Source of the DNA: Rugalucina vietnamica
Lineage: Eukaryota; Mollusca; Bivalvia; Lucinida; Lucinidae
DNA: 64,000 nt
Reading direction: 5' to 3'
NCBI GenBank assembly: GCA_964017185.1
Contig: OZ024876.1
Span: 11,719,726-11,783,725, forward strand
This document shows positions 43,801 to 55,796 of this stretch, piece by piece (the stretch's first letter is position 1; each line of letters opens with the position of its first letter). The notes below the pieces were generated by a model. It saw only the letters and a program-made list of their open reading frames with translations, was not told where the DNA came from and ran no database searches. Position numbers and translations under genes: made by a program.

Positions 43801-45975
43801 TATTCTGAGTTCCACAGCCAACGCATCTCGTCATTAAACTTGAGATAAGTTTTTGAGGTTTCAGACGATTCATTCGAAAAGCCTAGCATATGTAGTTAAA
43901 CCATTTTGACAGCCGACCTGTGAAAATCAGGCATCAGACTTGTTTCGTTCACCTAAAATTGCGTGAAAACTGGCAAAGGGGTCATTTTGAAAAATGAAGG
44001 AAATCAGTGATTTTGACGATTTTTTTGCTAAACTAAATCTAATCTAGTCCGCGTTTTGCCCTGAAAAAGTACCCCTTTTGGAACGAGCATGGTTTCAGAA
44101 AAAAATCAGAGTGACACCACCGGGCGAAACACATTCAGAAGTGAATTTCCGATAGCTGCAATACACTTTATTCAATAAGGCTAGGTTGCCAATACAAAAT
44201 AAAGCATATCGTTGACATGTGCAGTGACGTCTACCACATGACCAAGTGACACTGAACGCCTAAAAACAAGCAATTTTAGGGTATTGAAAATCAGTGCCAA
44301 TTTCTGGCATTGAGCTGTAGATATCAACATTGATGTTGCCACCATCTCATTGGACGACCTTCCACGATTTGAACTGAGTGAAATGCTTGAACCCGAACGC
44401 ACGGGGTACGGAAAAACATTTTTGTACCCTGGGGCGTAGTTCCGCGCATGCGCACTAAAATCTCAGATTTGATAACACACAAAGATTTTCGAGACGTTTT
44501 TATCATGATAGGACATAAACGTTTCCACATAACTGACCAATCTAAAAGATGGGAGGAAAAATATAGTTGCGTTTACTGTGGAACTCAGTATAGTCAAATG
44601 TCAATTATTTATATTTTCTTATTTTGTTCCACATAAAAATTTACATTGAGAAGGGTTTATTCATAACAACGCAGTTGAGTTTTTAAATACATCTTTGATA
44701 TAATTAGCATCACAATAGAGAACGTCAGGGTCAATGAAAACATTTCTTTCAATGTGTTTAAGGACTTATGGGTGGTCACTGTATATACATAATTGAAGAT
44801 TTACCTGTATAAAAAGCATTGTTTATTTTGTCAACAATGCTACATTCTTTAGCATGCTTTATCATGGGACTACTGAATATGTTGCAAATACATGGATTTG
44901 TGTATACATGATTGTGGAATGAGTGGTCAGCTCAGAACAAGTGAGTCATTTTTCAGTTACTTCCGGGTTGAAATCGTCGGACCCATTTTTCTAAGCTTTT
45001 TGAAAACAATAAGACAGATTTTTCGATGTAGTCATTGACTTCAATCATATAAGAACCTGAAACAAAAGGCATGTCATCTTTCAGCAAACAATAAGCGCAC
45101 ACGATCCGCCCAAAGTTACCCACTTTCAGAATTTTCCAGAAAAACATGTTTACACTAACTTTTCCCAGAGAAATACATTTCCATGAGCCCAAAATAACTT
45201 TTAATTTGTCAGATTATGTATCCTAGACATTTAGGCTTTGCGTATTTTTTATTCAAATGCATTCCATTTTCTAGGAAATGGGTCCCACGAAAACCAGTTA
45301 CATTTCCAATTTTGCACCAAGCTATTTAAAATTTTAAAATAATAACTATATTGACTCATTCCTAGTGTCAGTGAAGTCTATTAGCAATAAATACACATCA
45401 TCATTTGATTGACAGATTCAAGAAAACAGTAGATTTCTGTTTTACATACCCCACCCACTCATGTCAATATTGATAAATCCTTAAGTAGTCCGTTGTAAAC
45501 CTTAGTCACAAATTGGCGTGAGAGACAAACTCGTGGAGAGCGTTTTGTTTAGCCCCAGCATGCTAGACATATTGGACGTACATTGTGTTGAACATTTTAC
45601 GCCTTTTAAAAGTTTTGCAGGCATTTATTTCGCGTTCATAAGGTGTATCTGAGAGAATACTAGCGTTCTAGAAACTTATCCCGGCGTACGTGGAAAGTAT
45701 TCCAAACTTAGTCCGAGCGTACAAGCAGGCTTGTGAAGCGAATCGGGCGCGATTGAAGCATGTGCGAGTCTGAAGTAACAAGCGCACATCTGTGAGATAA
45801 TAGTAGGAATTGCTTGTCTTATGCGGCGGAATGGCAAGGGCTGCATCCAACCTTTGTTCCCATTACACTCTGCGCTTTCTACGCCTGCCTAGGACATGGC
45901 GTTGAACTCTGCGGACTTATGTGTACACCTGCTGGTTCAAGTGTATTATTGGAGACACCTCACCAGCTCCTAACT
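43801..45975. other. Unassigned interior between the two satellite arrays
   Basis: No gene is recognised. A short plus frame at 44,448-44,636 contains YSCVYCGTQYS (CxxC) but nothing more. TACCCCACCCAC occurs at 45,447. No long inverted repeat was found by eye. Confidence 0.35.
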
Positions 45976-45979
45976 CCGA

Positions 45980-46130
45980 CATTAACATGTTAAGAGCTCA
46001 ACAGATCGACAGCTTGACATGTAGGTAGGTCGCCAGGTTGACAGGTCGACAGGTTGACAGGTCGTCAGTTTGACAGGTATACGGTTGAGAGGTTGACAGG
46101 TGGATATGTCTACAGGTCTACAAGGTTATA
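45980..46130. repeat. Short minisatellite of GACAGGT(C/T) words
   Basis: 'ttgacaggtcgacaggttga' and relatives repeat with a period of about 8-9 bp, imperfectly. Confidence 0.6.
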
Positions 46131-46264
46131 GACAGATCGATGTTCCCCTGCTGCCTTATAACTTGTGCCTCACTTCCATGTTCCCATGTATCTACTATTC
46201 GCCAGTGAGGTCAGATTAACTGCCACTGTAACATGTAATCAGTACTACCTGTTGTCATGCGGTG

Positions 46265-46665
46265 CAGATGGGGCTCGTTAGCAGTTGAAGGCAATTGATC
46301 TAGGAGTTTTGCTAGTTCTCCACACAAAAATCTAGCTGGGCAGGGGGAACTCATTAGTCTTGGTTGACAGTCCTCCTACGAGTTTACATGTCTCTAAACA
46401 AAACATAAGAAAGGGCAGCAGATGGAGCTTTTCAGCTGTGGCCAGCAATTCATCTAGGAATTTGTCAATCCACAATAGAACCTGTGTGTTAGGATATGTT
46501 AGCTGGGTAGGGGGAACTCAATACTCTTGGATGACAGTACTCCTAGTAGTTTACAGGTCTCTAAACAAAACATAAAGAAGGGCAGATGGAGCTCTTCGGC
46601 TATGGTCAGCAATTCATCTAGGAAACGGCAATTCCAAAATCAAACCTGTGTGTCTGGATATGCCT
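46265..46665. repeat. Tandem repeat of about 165 bp, about 2.5 copies
   Basis: 'gagtttacatgtctctaaac' at 46,380 and 'tagtttacaggtctctaaac' at 46,547, each followed by 'aaaacataa', 'agatggagct' and 'gcaattcatctagga'. A partial unit precedes at 46,265. No function is recognised. Confidence 0.65.
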
Positions 46666-46869
46666 GGTCAAGATATTCAAAGACTGTTTCGGTAGATGCA
46701 GCGGAATAAATCACCTGATTCGATGGTTCAGAAAGCGATACAGCAGCATGTTGTGGAACATGCATAGTGTGAATAGGCACTAACGGTCATCCAGATGAGG
46801 TGAAATTACCTAGACGACATTATTTCTGCAACACACCGCACAAACAAGCTTATCCTTCATTGTGACTTT

Positions 46870-48783
46870 AAACCAGACTTTATACAGACGACCAGACCTG
46901 GGAAGGAGTTATAAACATCCTATATGCATCCCCGCTCCAAACACTGACATCTCATAGACTATGTCATGGTGCGGAGAACAGGCAGACAGGGTGTCAAATT
47001 GACAGAGTTCTGGACAGATCATAGACTGGTTGTCAGCAAACTCAACCTAAGAATCCAGCCTGCGAGGAGACTATAAGGTAAGAAAGCTCCTAAGAGACTG
47101 GATGTCTGAAAGCTGAATAAAGACAGCATGAGACAAGATTTTCTTAGACTTCTTAACAATCATTTGCAACCAACTGAATGCAATTAATGTCACTTCAGAT
47201 GACCCCGAAGAAAACTGTACAGTCTTCCATAAAACTACTCTAGGGCATCCATCTCGCAGATATCAAGACTGGTTTGATGAGAATGATGACACAATTCAGA
47301 TACTTCTTGAAGAAGGGCACCAGTCACAAGGCACATCAAGATGATACCAGCTCAGATGCTTCTTGAAGAAGGGTACCAGTCACAAGGCACATCAAGATGA
47401 TACTAGCTCGGTTGCTTCTTGAAGAGGGGTACCAGTCACAAGGCACATCAAGATGATACTAGCTCAGTTGCCAAGAAAGCAGCCAACACCAACATTTGTA
47501 AGACAGTCCAGAGAAAGCGTAGGAAAATGCAAGATTCAAGGCTGAGGAAGACAACAGAAGTAATTCAGTCTTTTGCAGATAGAAAAACATTTAAAAATTA
47601 ATGATGCGCTGAAAACCACTTATGACCAAAAGAGTTCTGAAGCCACCACATTGCTCAGAGCAGATGGAAGTACTCTTCTCACAGATAAAGAGACTATATT
47701 GGAAAGTTGAGCAGAACACTTCAACAGTGTGCTTAATCGACCACCAAACACCAATGAGGATGCAATTGACAGACGTCCACAGATAGAGTGCAATGTTTTG
47801 TTAGATAAATTTCCTACCGTCAGTGAATCAAGACAAGCAGTGCAACAACTATAATCTGGCAAAGCTTCAGGTGCAGATGTGATTCCTGTACAAGTATGAA
47901 AGAATAAGGGGCTACCCATGCAGAAGTATGAAAGGTTGAGGGCTACCCATGGCACAGAAACTGACAGAGTTGTTGCACTGTATGTGGGGAAAGGAGGCAA
48001 TTCCACAAAATTTAAGGATGTATCCATAATCCACATGTACAAGCGGAAAGGAAATCCTCAAGTCTCTGACAACCACAGAGGTATCTCCCTGCTATACATT
48101 GATGGGAAAATACTGGCAAAAATTATGTTGAATCGCCTGAGTGTTCATCTTGATCGGACGGGACTTATCCGAGAAAGGCAAAGTGGATTCAGAAAAGACA
48201 GAGGTACAATAGACGTGATCTTCACAGCAAGACAGCTTCATGAGGAATGCCAAAAACAGAATGTATATCTATACATGACGTTTGTCGACCTCGTCAAAGC
48301 TTTTGACACTGTTAGTCGCTACGAACTCTGGAAAATCATGGCCAAGTTTGACTGTCCAGATTCATAGCAATGAAGCGGTAATTTCATGATGACATGTAAG
48401 CACGTGTGCAAAATGACGGATAGTTCTCTGAACCCTTTGAGTTAACAAATGGGGTCAAACAGGGCTGTGTTATGGCACCAACACTGTTCACCTTGATGTT
48501 TTCTGTCATAATCATGGATGCTTTTCAAGACAGTGACACTGGTTTTCCAATCAGGTACTGTTGTGATGGCAACATACTCTACCGTAGAAGGTTGCAAGCC
48601 AAAACTAAGGTCCAAACGGATGTGCTAGATGAGCTCCTCTATGCAGACGATACGGATATGAATGCCACCACAGAGGCAAAAATGCAAAGAGCCATGGATC
48701 AAGTCTCACAGTCATGTGATAACTATGATCTCACAATCAGCACAAAAAGACAGAGGTTGTACACCAACCAGCACATATTTTGA
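46870..48783 (+). pseudogene. Decayed non-LTR retrotransposon ORF2 (endonuclease end + RT)
   Basis: Near 46,926-47,060 the translation resembles an APE-type endonuclease C-terminus (IDYVMVR, then TDHRLVVSKLNLR). After a linker with stops, 47,918-48,366 gives RT motifs: KDVSIIHMYKRKGNPQ, NHRGISLL, RERQSGFRKDRGTID, and the catalytic-strand motif FVDLVKAFDTVSR. After a stop and frameshift, GVKQGCVMAPTLF (48,451-48,490) and YADDTDM (48,637) follow in another frame. Full elements of this kind have one ORF of about 1,000 or more residues; here multiple stops, frameshifts and a triplicated 56-bp segment prove inactivity. The clade is not assigned (I/Jockey-like is likely). Confidence 0.85.
47303..47470 (+). 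repeat. Triplicated 56-bp segment inside the LINE pseudogene
   Basis: 'cttcttgaagaagggyacca' begins at 47,303, 47,359 and 47,415, each followed by 'gtcacaaggcacatcaagat'. A local tandem expansion after the element died. Confidence 0.9.
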
Positions 48784-48784
48784 T

Positions 48785-49311
48785 CTTGATCTTTATAAAA
48801 TGATATCGGTTACACCTCTAACAGAAGTCCAGCAAAAAAAAAAAATCGAAGTTGCACAGCAAAAGTGTACGAAAAACCTATTCATTTCATTGAAAGACAC
48901 ATAATCTTAAATGGTGGCTACTGTCTGTAGCGTCTCCGCAATGCATAGTAATTCTGAATGAGGCTATTTAAAGTGTAACAGAGTTTAAGTGATTGCGCAT
49001 GCGCATTGTTTGATTTTCCCATTTAAGCATATTTTTCTTCTGCATTTAATAACTCGGGCAATAAAAGAAAATTTATTTTTGCATCTGAATGTATGATATG
49101 TATGAAAAAATGGATAAAAAAGAGCTATTGAACAGAGCAGTAACTGGCCAGACTATGAGGGGAAGTGACTGTGCTTTCTTTTTCGGCTCAGTATATAAAT
49201 TTGACCCTAAACTTAATTTTTATACTTGAAAGGATTTGCGCCTTAGAGGGGTGAACTAAAGTACCGATAAAATATATTGTATTTTTTTTTTCATTTAAAT
49301 ACTCATAATCA
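48785..49311. other. Unassigned sequence between the LINE and the right array
   Basis: A+T-rich, with no frame or repeat recognised. Confidence 0.35.
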
Positions 49312-52087
49312 TAGTCCGAATAGTCAACTGTCAACTAGTTGACGGTTGACTATTCGAAAAACTAAGTTCGATTTTTCCAACATAGAAAAAACTTTGAATT
49401 TGACCCAAAAAAACTAAGTCCGAATAGTCAACTGTCAACTAGTTGTCGGTTGACTATTCGAAAAACTAAGTTCGATTTTTCCAACATAGAAAAAAACTTT
49501 GATTTTGACCAAAAAAAAACTAAGTCCGAATAGTCAACCGTCAACTAGTTGACGGTTGACTATTCGAAAAACTAAGTTCGATTTTTCCAACATAGAAAAA
49601 ACTTTGATTTTGATCCAAAAAAACTAAGTCCGAATAGTCAACTGTCAACTAGTTGTCGGTTGACTATTCGAAAAACTAAGTTCGATTTTTCCAACATAGA
49701 AAAAAACTTTGATTTTGACCCAAAAAAACTAAGTCCGAATAGTCAATTGTCAACTAGTTGACGGTTGACTATTCAAAAAACTAAGTTCGATTTTTCCAAC
49801 ATAGAAAAAACTTTGATTTTGACCCCAAAAAAAAACTAAGTCCGAATAGTCAACTGTCAACTAGTTGACGGTTGACTATTCAAAACACTAAGTTCGATTT
49901 TTTCAACTTTGATTTTGACCCAAAAAAACTAAGTCCGAATAGTCAACCGTCAACTAGTTGACGGTTGACTATTCGAAAAACTAAGTTCGATTTTTCCAAC
50001 ATAGAAAAAACTTTGATTTTGACCCAAAAAAACTAAGTCCGAATAGTCAACTGTCAACTAGTTGTCGGTTGACTATTCGAAAAACTAAGTTCGATTTTTC
50101 CAACATAGAAAAAAACTTTGATTTTGACCCAAAAAAAACTAAGTCCGAATAGTCAACTGTCAACTAGTTGACGGTTGACTATTCAAAAAACTAAGTTCGA
50201 TTTTTCCAACATAGAAAAAACTTTGATTTTGACCCAAAAAAAACTAAGTCCGAATAGTCAACTGTCAACTAGTTGACGGTTGACTATTCAAAAAACTAAG
50301 TTCGATTTTTCCAACATAGAAAAAACTTTGATTTTGACCCAAAAAAACTAAGTCCGAATAGTCAACTGTCAACTAGTTGACGGTTGACTATTCGAAAAAC
50401 TAAGTTCGATTTTTCCAACATAGAAAAACTTTAATTTTGACCCAAAAAAACTATGTCCGAATAGTCAACTGTCAACTAGTTGTCGGTTGACTATTCGAAA
50501 AACTAAGTTCGATTTTTCCAACATAGAAAAAAACTTTGATTTTGACCCAAAAAAACTAAGTCCGAATAGTCAACTGTCAACTAGTTGTCGGTTGACTATT
50601 CGAAAAACTAAGTTCGATTTTTCCAACATAGAAAAAAACTTTGATTTTGACCAAAAAAAACTAAGTCCGAATAGTCAACCGTCAACTAGTTGACGGTTGA
50701 CTATTCGAAAAACTAAGTTCGATTTTTCCAACATAGAAAAAACTTTGATTTTGACCCAAAAAAACTAAGTCCGAATAGTCAACTGTCAACTAGTTGTCGG
50801 TTGACTATTCGAAAAACTAAGTTCGATTTTTCCAACATAGAAAAAAACTTTGATTTTGACCCCAAAAAACTAAGTCCGAATAGTCAACTGTCAACTAGTT
50901 GACGGTTGACTATTCAAAAAACTAAGTTCGATTTTTCCAACATAGAAAAAACTTTGATTTTGACCCAAAAAAACTAAGTCCGAATAGTCAACTGTCAACT
51001 AGTTGTCGGTTGACTATTCGAAAAACTAAGTTCGATTTTTCCAACATAGAAAAAAACTTTGATTTTGACCCAAAAAAACTAAGTCCGAATAGTCAACTGT
51101 CAACTAGTTGACGGTTGACTATTCAAAACACTAAGTTCGATTTTTCCAACATAGAAAAAACTTTGATTTTGACCCCAAAAAACTAAGTCCGAATAGTCAA
51201 CTGTCAACTAGTTGACGGTTGACTATTCGAAAAACTAAGTTCGATTTTTCCAACATAGAAAAAACTTTGATTTTGACCAAAAAAAACTAAGTCCGAATAG
51301 TCAACTGTCAACTAGTTGACGGTTGACTATTCAAAACACTAAGTTCGATTTTTCCAACATAGAAAAAACTTTGATTTTGACCCCAAAAAACTAAGTCCGA
51401 ATAGTCAACTGTCAACTAGTTGACGGTTGACTATTCGAAAAACTAAGTTCGATTTTTCCAACATAGAAAAAAACTTTGATTTTGACCCAAAAAAACTAAG
51501 TCCGAATAGTCAACTGTCAACTAGTTGACGGTTGACTATTCAAAAAACTAAGTTCGATTTTTCCAACATAGAAAAACTTTAATTTTGACCCAAAAAAACT
51601 ATATCCGAATAGTCAACTGTCAACTAGTTGTCGGTTGACTATTCGAAAAACTAAGTTCGATTTTTCCAACATAGAAAAAAACTTTGATTTTGACCCAAAA
51701 AAACTAAGTCCGAATAGTCAACTGTCAACTAGTTGTCGGTTGACTATTCGAAAAACTAAGTTCGATTTTTCCAACATAGAAAAAAACTTTGATTTTGACC
51801 AAAAAAAACTAAGTCCGAATAGTCAACCGTCAACTAGTTGACGGTTGACTATTCGAAAAACTAAGTTCGATTTTTCCAACATAGAAAAAACTTTGATTTT
51901 GACCCAAAAAAACTAAGTCCGAATAGTCAACTGTCAACTAGTTGTCGGTTGACTATTCGAAAAAACTAAGTTCGATTTTTCCAACATAGAAAAAAACTTT
52001 GATTTTGACCCCAAAAAACTAAGTCCGAATAGTCAACTGTCAACTAGTTGACGGTTGACTATTCAAAAAACTAAGTTCGATTTTTCA
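49312..52087 (-). repeat. Palindromic satellite array, right part (about 26 units), opposite orientation
   Basis: Same unit as 35,131-36,151 but reverse-complemented ('cgaatagtcaactgtcaact', 'aaactaagttcgatttttcc', 'aacatagaaaaaactttgat'). It is far more homogeneous than the left array. Two palindrome types occur: a symmetrical one (…GTTGACGGTTGAC) and one with GTTGTCGG, often alternating. A higher-order block repeats with an offset of 1,148 bp (for example 50,487 and 51,635, including the same 'ctttaattttgaccc' variant just upstream). The last unit stops inside 'ttcgatttttc'. Confidence 0.95.
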
Positions 52088-52288
52088 AGATTATACCCAA
52101 TGAATTCACACCAATTTAGTCTAGTTTTGTTGAACATCATTGCCGCAGGCAGCTGCTTTGGGCTAGAAACGATCGACTTTAGTCGCGAGCTTTTCTTATC
52201 TTGTATGAGCAACCAAGCTAGCGGTGTAAGATCGATTTATCTACCACCACCAAAATACTGGAATTTTTCTGTCTCTATGATAGAGGTA
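52088..52288 (+). other. Exon-like open segment with a strong 5' splice site
   Basis: From the array edge an open frame runs through an ATG at 52,099 and about 62 residues (MNSHQFSLVLLNIIAAG ... PPPKYWNFSVSMIE), then meets GAG/GTATGTAAG, a near-consensus donor at about 52,286. A weak acceptor-like 'tttttcaag' lies at the array junction. I do not recognise the protein. It could be a captured exon of the surrounding element or chance. Confidence 0.25.
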
Positions 52289-52562
52289 TGTAAGAAAACA
52301 GCAATACTTACATAGTAGCAATCGCCGAAACTTAAAGATTTGGCTTTAAATCAGCCCGAATTTAGGTACACGCCCAAAACAGCTTCCTGTCAAATCGGAC
52401 TGCTCATGATCAATATAAACTAAATACCAGTTTAACACACATGAATGTTTACACAAAATGTTGAAGATTAATAGCCATCCAGCAATGATCGATGCAATGC
52501 AAAAGACCGGGTCAATTTATTTTGCGACATTTCAGGGGTATGTTATTTTTGAGACCGAGATG
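52289..52562 (-). mobile_element. Right TIR of the CAGCTYGG family
   Basis: Read on the minus strand from 52,562 it begins CATCTCGGTCTCAAAAATAA and continues 'catacccctgaaatgtcgca', 'aataaattgaccc' and 'gatcatgagcagtccgattt', matching 32,561-32,870. TA follows at 52,563. It is the inverted partner of 34,968-35,130. Confidence 0.75.
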
Positions 52563-53659
52563 TATATATAATTATTTTGTATTATTTCGTTATTTTTATA
52601 AACCTCTTTGGTCATTGTTAACCATTTCTTGTCAATCACATTACTTTTATCTGAGGGAGGAGTTGATTTCGTTGTTAATGCAATATAAATGACAATTAAA
52701 TTAACGAAAATGAGACAACTTGAAATCAGGCACTCTTACAAAATTATCACCATAATTTCCTTATCATTTTACGCGTTTACTGTAACACGCGAGTTTATAC
52801 TGGACTGGAGATAAAAATATAACTGAGGACAGGGCATTATTGTGTTGACACTTTCAGTAGTTACAATTAACACCACTTGACATTTTAATCTGGTCGAAGA
52901 TTCACTTGACATCTCTCAGTTCCAATGGCTTATATTCATCTGGAGCTTGAAGGAAGCGATTTATTCCTTTTCAGCCCGAATCTAAACAAGCAAATGCAGA
53001 GAATTTACGTCCCCCGCCTTTTTTACACAGGGATAATCTGAAAATCTGAAACTTATATATATCCAGACCACATGCATATCTTCAGATTATGTCAACTGCA
53101 TCTATAATTGTTAAAGGAATTGGCATAAAAGCTGTAAGAGGAGATGTGCGCCCAAGGTACATGTACCCACACTATCCAATTACTTTCATGGTCAAAATGA
53201 CTGAAAACGTTAAAATTGCGATAACAAATACTCAAAAGATAATTATTTAAGGATTAAATCCAAACCACATTGCTTGACCTAAGACCATGTCATTAAGACC
53301 TGTAAAGTTTCAAAAGAATAAGAAGGATGAGTTGTGCACACAAGGTACCTAATTTACGAGCTGCCTGGCGATGGAGATCCGTGGGCGCCTGACAACTTAC
53401 TGAAATCCAGAGCAAAAGAAAAACACCAGTTGAACCCGCTTTTGACATTTATTTATCTTTATTTATTTTGTATTATTTCGTTATTTTTTCTAAACCACTT
53501 TGGCCCATCGGGGTTCATCTGGTGTTTTTCTATTGCACCGGAGTTAGAAAGTTATTTGGCGCCCAGGGATCTCCATCATTGGTCGGACAGCTTACTAAAT
53601 TTGTGTCCTTGTTTTTGATTCATCATGATGGTTATCATGATTTATTTGTTTGTCCTTGG

Positions 53660-54082
53660 TGATTCATTGACTAGTTAGAGATTCACCACGAGGACCGAAC
53701 AACTAACTAGGTGTGGTGAACCACTGCAGAAGCTGAGGATGAGGTTAGGCACCTGTAAAATCGATTTAAGCCCGCCAGTAATTTTATATTACTGATCGTT
53801 CCAAGGCGATACTTTCTGGTGGTTCTTATTGTTTCATGCATTGATGTTTAAACGTTTTTTGCTGTTTGCGCCATATGTATGTTTTCTTATTTTAGTTGAG
53901 TCAAGGTGACTGAGTGGCCACTTATTGGGAAAATATCTCCTCATTCAGCTTACGATATGTTTTCATGGTATAAGTGCCTGATTGTCAATTTAGTTTTTTT
54001 CCCACCTCGGTTTTTGGAGAGGGTTTCTCTTCCTGATTGTGTCTTTTCTTGATCTTTGCCTACTTGTACCTTTTGATCATTT
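53660..54082 (+). mobile_element. Penelope-like terminal segment, inverted
   Basis: From 'gactagttagagattcacca' to 'gatctttgcctacttgtacc'. Paralogue in copy 2 at 59,915-60,350. Confidence 0.65.
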
Positions 54083-54315
54083 TTACCATTCCTAGGCAAC
54101 CACGATTCCTTGTTCAAGCATTAAAATGACGAAAATGAGACGAAATCAGGCACTCTTACAAATTTTAACACCATTTCTTACCATTATACGCGTTTTTTTG
54201 CAACGCGCGAGTTTATAACAGACTGGGGATAAATATAAAACTGAAACTTTTTCTCCAGTAACAGGGCATTATTGTGTTGACACTTCCAGAAATAACACTT
54301 AACACCACTTGACAT

Positions 54316-54556
54316 AGATCAGCTGGTTAACTGTCACTCCGCTCCACGTCGGTAACTCGTTCCACTTCTTTGACAGCTTTGCATGGGTTGCATTTAAACC
54401 AATGTCGAACTGATTGCGGATTTCGTTAGCGACTTGCAGCCATGCCATTTTGCTTTTACTCGTATTACTTTTGTTATGTATTTGTACCAGTGCCAAAGAC
54501 CTTCCAGGAAGCACATAAAATTGCCTAAAAAGTTTAATTTTAATGTAGAAAAACAA
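54316..54556 (-). pseudogene. Myb/SANT-like (MADF-type) DNA-binding domain fragment
   Basis: On the minus strand about 80 residues with WLQVANEIRNQF ... THAKLSKKWNEL, the tryptophan spacing of Myb/SANT-like domains that accompany Harbinger-type transposases or occur in MADF proteins. Truncated at its C-terminal side by the insert edge. No transposase catalytic domain is nearby. Confidence 0.45.
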
Positions 54557-54816
54557 ACAATTTTCGACTTTGAGTCGCTTATTCTACAGTAGTCTCCCCT
54601 GATCTATTTATAGACATCTAGAAAAAATGAAGTATTTTATGATTTTGTGTACTTTAACAACTAGTATATTTTTAATTTATGTCATATATGCAAGAAAGAT
54701 CTAACATAAGTTAGAATAACACAGTTTTGCAGTTTAGGGCCGAATATACCCCATTTCCGTCGGTATGGAGAGGTTTAACGGAATACCGATGGAAAAATTC
54801 CGTCTACACTTGACAT
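54316..54816. mobile_element. 501-bp insertion present only in duplication copy 1
   Basis: It is flanked by CACTTGACAT at 54,306-54,315 and 54,807-54,816. The corresponding site in copy 2 (about 60,583-60,600) has one CACTTGACAT and no insert. The right end (minus strand TAGACGGAATTTTTCCATCG) recurs at 23,497-23,560. Note that CACTTGACAT also occurs 25 bp further on, so a deletion by repeat recombination in copy 2 remains possible. Confidence 0.65.
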
Positions 54817-55254
54817 TTTAATTTGGTCGAAGATTCACTTGACATTTCTCTCACTTCCAATGGCTTATATTCATCTGGACCTTAAAGGAAGCGATTAATT
54901 CTTTTAAAGCCCGAATCTAAACAAGCAAATTCAGAGAATTTATGTCCCCCGGCTTATTTTAGTTACACAGGGATAATCTGAGAATTATGTACATCCAGGC
55001 CACATGCATATCTTTAGCCTATGTCCATTGCATCTATAATGGTTAAAGGAATTGGCATAAAAAGTAAAAGGTACATGTAGGCAACGATCAGTAAAAGGCG
55101 CAATCAGAAAAAGATTCCCACTTAAAAAAAACACGGTGGGAAATAAACTAAATTAACAATAAGGTACTTATACCATGAAAACATATCGTAACTTAGCCAA
55201 ATGAGCAGCTATTTTCCCAATAGGTGGCCACTCAGGTACCTTAACTTAACTAAA

Positions 55255-55796
55255 ATATGATGATCTTGATTTTTCTAAACTGGAAAGAAAAATCATTCCT
55301 GACTCTCAGTTTCTTAAACTTGTAAACCAAGTCACCATAAATTCTGGTTCCGAAAGGCCCTCGCGTAAAAGGGTCTTTAGCCCAACATTAAATTTGGAAA
55401 GCAATGCATAATGTCTGCGATAAAATTTAGAAAATGTTTATCAAAGTTTATGATACCGATAGCCCTGCTGGAGAAGTTTAGCTGTTAAACATTTATTTCG
55501 GGCACTGAAGTCCGCAACATGATTGCAGACTCTAGCAAACCTAATAAGTTGCGAAATGTATACACCATTAGAGGCACGGCGAGGAACGTCACCATCCAAA
55601 AAACGTAAAGTTTACTATATCAAAATCAAAGTCATCGCGTTTATCATAAATTTTAGAAGAAACAAATCAAATGCTTGACCCTGCCTTTAAAGTAAGGATT
55701 GTCAGTGTTCAAAAGGCCATCGAGATACCTAAAAGTCGAATTAAAAGCCTCCGGTCGATAACATCAGCTTGTTTGTCATGGTTAAGAGAATCCATG
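55255..55796 (-). pseudogene. Decayed RT C-terminal half
   Basis: Minus-strand translation in mixed frames recovers FVSSKIYDKRDDFDFDIVNF and the SYGVYISQLIRF-type and RYHKLRK regions known from 1,909-2,406, with several stops and frameshifts. The near-identical paralogue at 61,028-61,573 shares these lesions, so decay preceded the duplication. Confidence 0.6.

Noticed and set aside
50487-51841. Two identical 68-residue open frames (50,487-50,693 and 51,635-51,841)
   Set aside because: They are translations of satellite units and reflect the higher-order repeat, not genes.
49312-52087. CRISPR-like appearance of regularly spaced palindromic units
   Set aside because: The spacers (linkers) are nearly identical between units and the context is animal nuclear DNA with introns and retrotransposons; this is a satellite, not a CRISPR array.
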